In this document: positions 62,380 through 64,000 of the stretch, in pieces
Position numbering within the stretch: the first letter of the stretch is position 1
Layout: each line of letters starts with the position of its first letter
NCBI GenBank assembly: GCA_020073615.1
Contig: JAIQEX010000014.1
Location: 1 to 64,000 of the forward strand
From: Terriglobia bacterium
GTDB taxonomy: Bacteria > Acidobacteriota > Terriglobia > Bryobacterales > Bryobacteraceae
Reading direction: 5' to 3'
DNA: 64,000 nt
Notes under the pieces: model-generated
Databases searched by the model: none
What the model was told of the DNA's origin: nothing
Seen by the model: only the letters and a program-made list of their open reading frames with translations
Translations under genes and position numbers: made by a program

Positions 62380-62475
62380 GCAGCTTGGTAAGCTGCGCCG
62401 ATTGTCAATCGGCCAACTGCCGCGTTTGCACCGGACAGCGGCGGTAGCCAACCGCCGCGCAGGCTGCCAGCCTGC
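62380..62475. repeat. Cluster of four short perfect hairpins in two back-to-back pairs
   Basis: Four perfect palindromic hairpins lie in 96 bases. GCAGCTT-GGT-AAGCTGC is at 62380-62396 and GCCGATT-GTC-AATCGGC at 62397-62413. After a 24-base spacer come GCGGCGGT-AGCCA-ACCGCCGC at 62438-62458 and GCAGGCT-GCC-AGCCTGC at 62459-62475. No U-tract follows and no gene overlaps. It resembles REP/BIME-like intergenic palindromes. It lies between LepA (upstream side) and a membrane protein gene. Confidence 0.85.
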
Positions 62476-62529
62476 CCCAGACCACGCCAGCGATTCAACC
62501 TGAATGTCGTCTGCGCGCCGCCACCGGTA

Positions 62530-63531
62530 TCAGCTTTTCTTCAGCGCTTTCTTCGCCGGGTCCGCCGCCGCCGATTGCGCATTCGCGCGCTGCGTGAGCT
62601 GCGCCAGGGTGTCGGGAATGAATCGCTCGGCAAACCCGGCGATGAAGCACCACAGAAAGAGAAGGGCATAGGCCTGGCTGTTCGCCGGCACCAGGGTATC
62701 CACGAACGGCCATCGGCCGTGGCCCGCTGCCGCAAGATCCTGGAAAGCCGGGAAGACCGTCCCGGTGATTACATGCCCGATGAACAGGAGCATGGTGATC
62801 ACGGCGAAGACCGCGCCCGTCAGGGGAGCAAAGTACAGCACATACCGGCTGTTCTTGAGTGCGTGTATGCTCCCCAGGGCATCGCCCCTGGTCGGCACCG
62901 CTCCCAGCCGGCGTGTGCAGCTTACGGCTCCTCCCATGACGCCTGCGTATATCGCCGTGGCCAGCACGGCAAAGAACGGGTATCCGCCCGCCTTGCCAAA
63001 GTAGTACAGAAGCGCCAGGACCACCGCCAGGATACCCGTCGCGCCCACCATCAGCCACATGGCCTCCTCAATGAGCTTCACGCGCCTTTTCTCGCGCAAC
63101 GGGCCAAATGCATAGGACCAGTGCAGGGAGCGCAGAATCTGCTGGAGCCGGGCGCGTAGAGACTCCACCGCCTCCGCATCTTCCGGCTTGTCCGGTTTGG
63201 GCCGCTCCATCGCCGGATCCGCCGGATCGATCGCCTCTCCGCGCTCGTCGCAGTACCTCTTGTAGAGTCCGGGCGCTTCCGCCCGCAGCTCGCCGGGAGA
63301 GGCCATCGCCAGCACCAGCCGGTCGATCGCGTACAGATCGGCTTTCCTGAGCCGCCCGTCGCGAGCGTACCGCTCCAGAATCTGCTTGTAGAGCTCGTGA
63401 GCGGCAACGAAATCCTGAGAGTGGCTCAGCGTGGTTTCCGCCTCGGCCTCGAGGTGCTCCAGGAAGGTGACATCGTAATCCTCGAGCTGTTCGCTGTGGG
63501 GGGCCTGCGTATCTATCATGGAATCGGGCAT
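62530..63531 (-). CDS. Hypothetical membrane protein (333 aa)
   Basis: The N-terminal half (1-165) is acidic, helical and cytosolic (YDVTFLEHLEAEAETTLSHSQDFVAAHELYKQILERY, KADLYAIDRLVLAMASPGEL). The C-terminal half has four or five helices (LMVGATGILAVVLALLYYFG, FFAVLATAIYAGVMGGAVS, VLYFAPLTGAVFAVITMLLFIGHV, AYALLFLWCFIAGFAERFIPD). The start is well set: GGAGGA lies six bases before ATG 63531. The membrane half recalls proteins annotated as uncharacterised in Acidobacteriota and Cyanobacteria. Function unknown. Confidence 0.75.
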   Translation of the reverse strand: MPDSMIDTQAPHSEQLEDYDVTFLEHLEAEAETTLSHSQDFVAAHELYKQILERYARDGRLRKADLYAIDRLVLAMASPGELRAEAPGLYKRYCDERGEAIDPADPAMERPKPDKPEDAEAVESLRARLQQILRSLHWSYAFGPLREKRRVKLIEEAMWLMVGATGILAVVLALLYYFGKAGGYPFFAVLATAIYAGVMGGAVSCTRRLGAVPTRGDALGSIHALKNSRYVLYFAPLTGAVFAVITMLLFIGHVITGTVFPAFQDLAAAGHGRWPFVDTLVPANSQAYALLFLWCFIAGFAERFIPDTLAQLTQRANAQSAAADPAKKALKKS

Positions 63532-63681
63532 GGTATTTCCTCCCATGGGGACAGGGCGGAGCGCTGAGGGAAGGACGGCCCCTTTCCAGAGAATGAGTCC
63601 GCCGGGTTCAGTATACACCGGGCACGGGCCCGCCGCGGCATTCCAGTGGAGTTTTGCATCTGAAATGCTTATAGAATTTCC

Positions 63682-63933
63682 ATGAGCGCAAGCCAACCCG
63701 CTTTGCCCGACCTCGCCGGCCGCCGCCTCGGTATGGGGCTCTCGCTGGGAGAGATTGCCGAGGCCACCAAGATCGGCGTCCGCTACCTCGATGCCATTGA
63801 GCGGGGGCAATTCGGCAAACTGCCGGGCGGCATCTACAGCATCAGCTATATCCGCCAGTACGCGCGCGCCCTGGAAATCGACGCCTCCCGCCTCCTCGAG
63901 TTGTATTTCGGCACGGTCATGGGCGATTGTTAG
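63682..63933 (+). CDS. RodZ-like helix-turn-helix protein (83 aa)
   Basis: Eighty-three residues consisting almost only of an HTH_25 (RodZ/YfgA N-terminal) domain: RLGMGLSLGEIAEATKIGVRYLDAIERGQFGKLPGGIYSISYIRQYARALEID. It lacks the membrane helix and periplasmic tail of full RodZ, so it may be a stand-alone DNA-binding or MreB-contacting module. Divergent from the membrane protein gene, 150 bases away. The same small domain is common as a separate protein in Acidobacteriota. Confidence 0.85.
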   Translation: MSASQPALPDLAGRRLGMGLSLGEIAEATKIGVRYLDAIERGQFGKLPGGIYSISYIRQYARALEIDASRLLELYFGTVMGDC

Positions 63934-63944
63934 CCCCCGCCCGT

Positions 63945-63965
63945 GCGGCTCTATCAGAGAGCCGC
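63945..63965 (+). terminator. Hairpin downstream of the HTH gene
   Basis: GCGGCTCT and AGAGCCGC form an 8-bp perfect stem around an ATCAG loop, starting 11 bases after the stop codon. There is no U-tract, so intrinsic termination is only possible, not shown. Confidence 0.35.
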
Positions 63966-64000
63966 GAGCGGTGGCAGTTAACTAAAGAAATAGGACGAAT

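Overview
The window is about 64 kb of GC-rich bacterial chromosome that most resembles the phylum Acidobacteriota, and within it the Solibacter/Bryobacter (subdivision 3) type. This is inferred from gene content, not from a marker-gene search. The indicators are a MacB/FtsX-like orphan permease of the acidobacterial duplicated type, a large TonB-dependent receptor with an N-terminal carboxypeptidase-regulatory domain and no SusD partner, a DUF6600/FecR-like secreted protein, a DedA-rhodanese fusion and many short lineage-type hypotheticals. No rRNA, tRNA, CRISPR array, transposase or phage gene was seen.

Layout. 1-2.7 kb: end of an unknown gene, then a LytTR response regulator facing, tail to tail, a LytS-type kinase plus a LiaF-like membrane protein. 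2.8-9.8 kb: a secreted FecR-like protein and an operon of a debranching-type glycosidase, a trehalase and a methyltransferase. 9.9-12.4 kb: a small protein, a DedA-rhodanese gene interrupted by an in-frame UGA at a position where family members normally carry Cys (selenoprotein candidate), and a secreted toroid protein with a CxxCH motif. 12.4-27.6 kb: a reverse-strand operon of small protein, ETF:quinone oxidoreductase-like FeS protein, EtfB, EtfA, acyl-CoA dehydrogenase, a 2,861-residue PUFA-synthase-like megasynthase and a phosphopantetheinyl transferase. 28-29 kb: small genes and a hydrolase remnant. 29.1-31.6 kb: orphan ABC-type permease. 31.6-45.8 kb: a glucuronoxylan-utilisation locus. 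45.9-55.4 kb: a surface-polysaccharide cluster. 55.5-64 kb: U32 peptidase/rRNA hydroxylation-type protein, transketolase, LepA, a membrane protein and a RodZ-like HTH protein.

How the genes work together. In the xylan locus a TonB receptor, a ROK regulator, a cytoplasmic-looking GH3, a GPH symporter, a secreted GH10-CE15 fusion and a secreted GH115 alpha-glucuronidase make a near-complete route for cutting glucuronoxylan off lignin, removing glucuronate, importing the fragments and finishing them to monosaccharides. In the polysaccharide cluster a WecA-like initiator, an unusual sugar transferase, WecB and a GT2 sit next to an FkbH-ACP-acyltransferase module that probably makes and transfers a glyceryl or similar acyl decoration. 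In the megasynthase operon the ACAD/ETF/FeS-protein chain would move acyl-derived electrons to the quinone pool next to a lipid or polyketide assembly line.

The points most worth following are: the UGA codon and downstream hairpin in the DedA-rhodanese gene; threonine in place of the phosphopantetheine serine in all four carrier domains of the megasynthase; the coupling of that megasynthase to an ETF chain; the loss of the Asp-Glu dyad in the sugar transferase; and the GH10-CE15 fusion.
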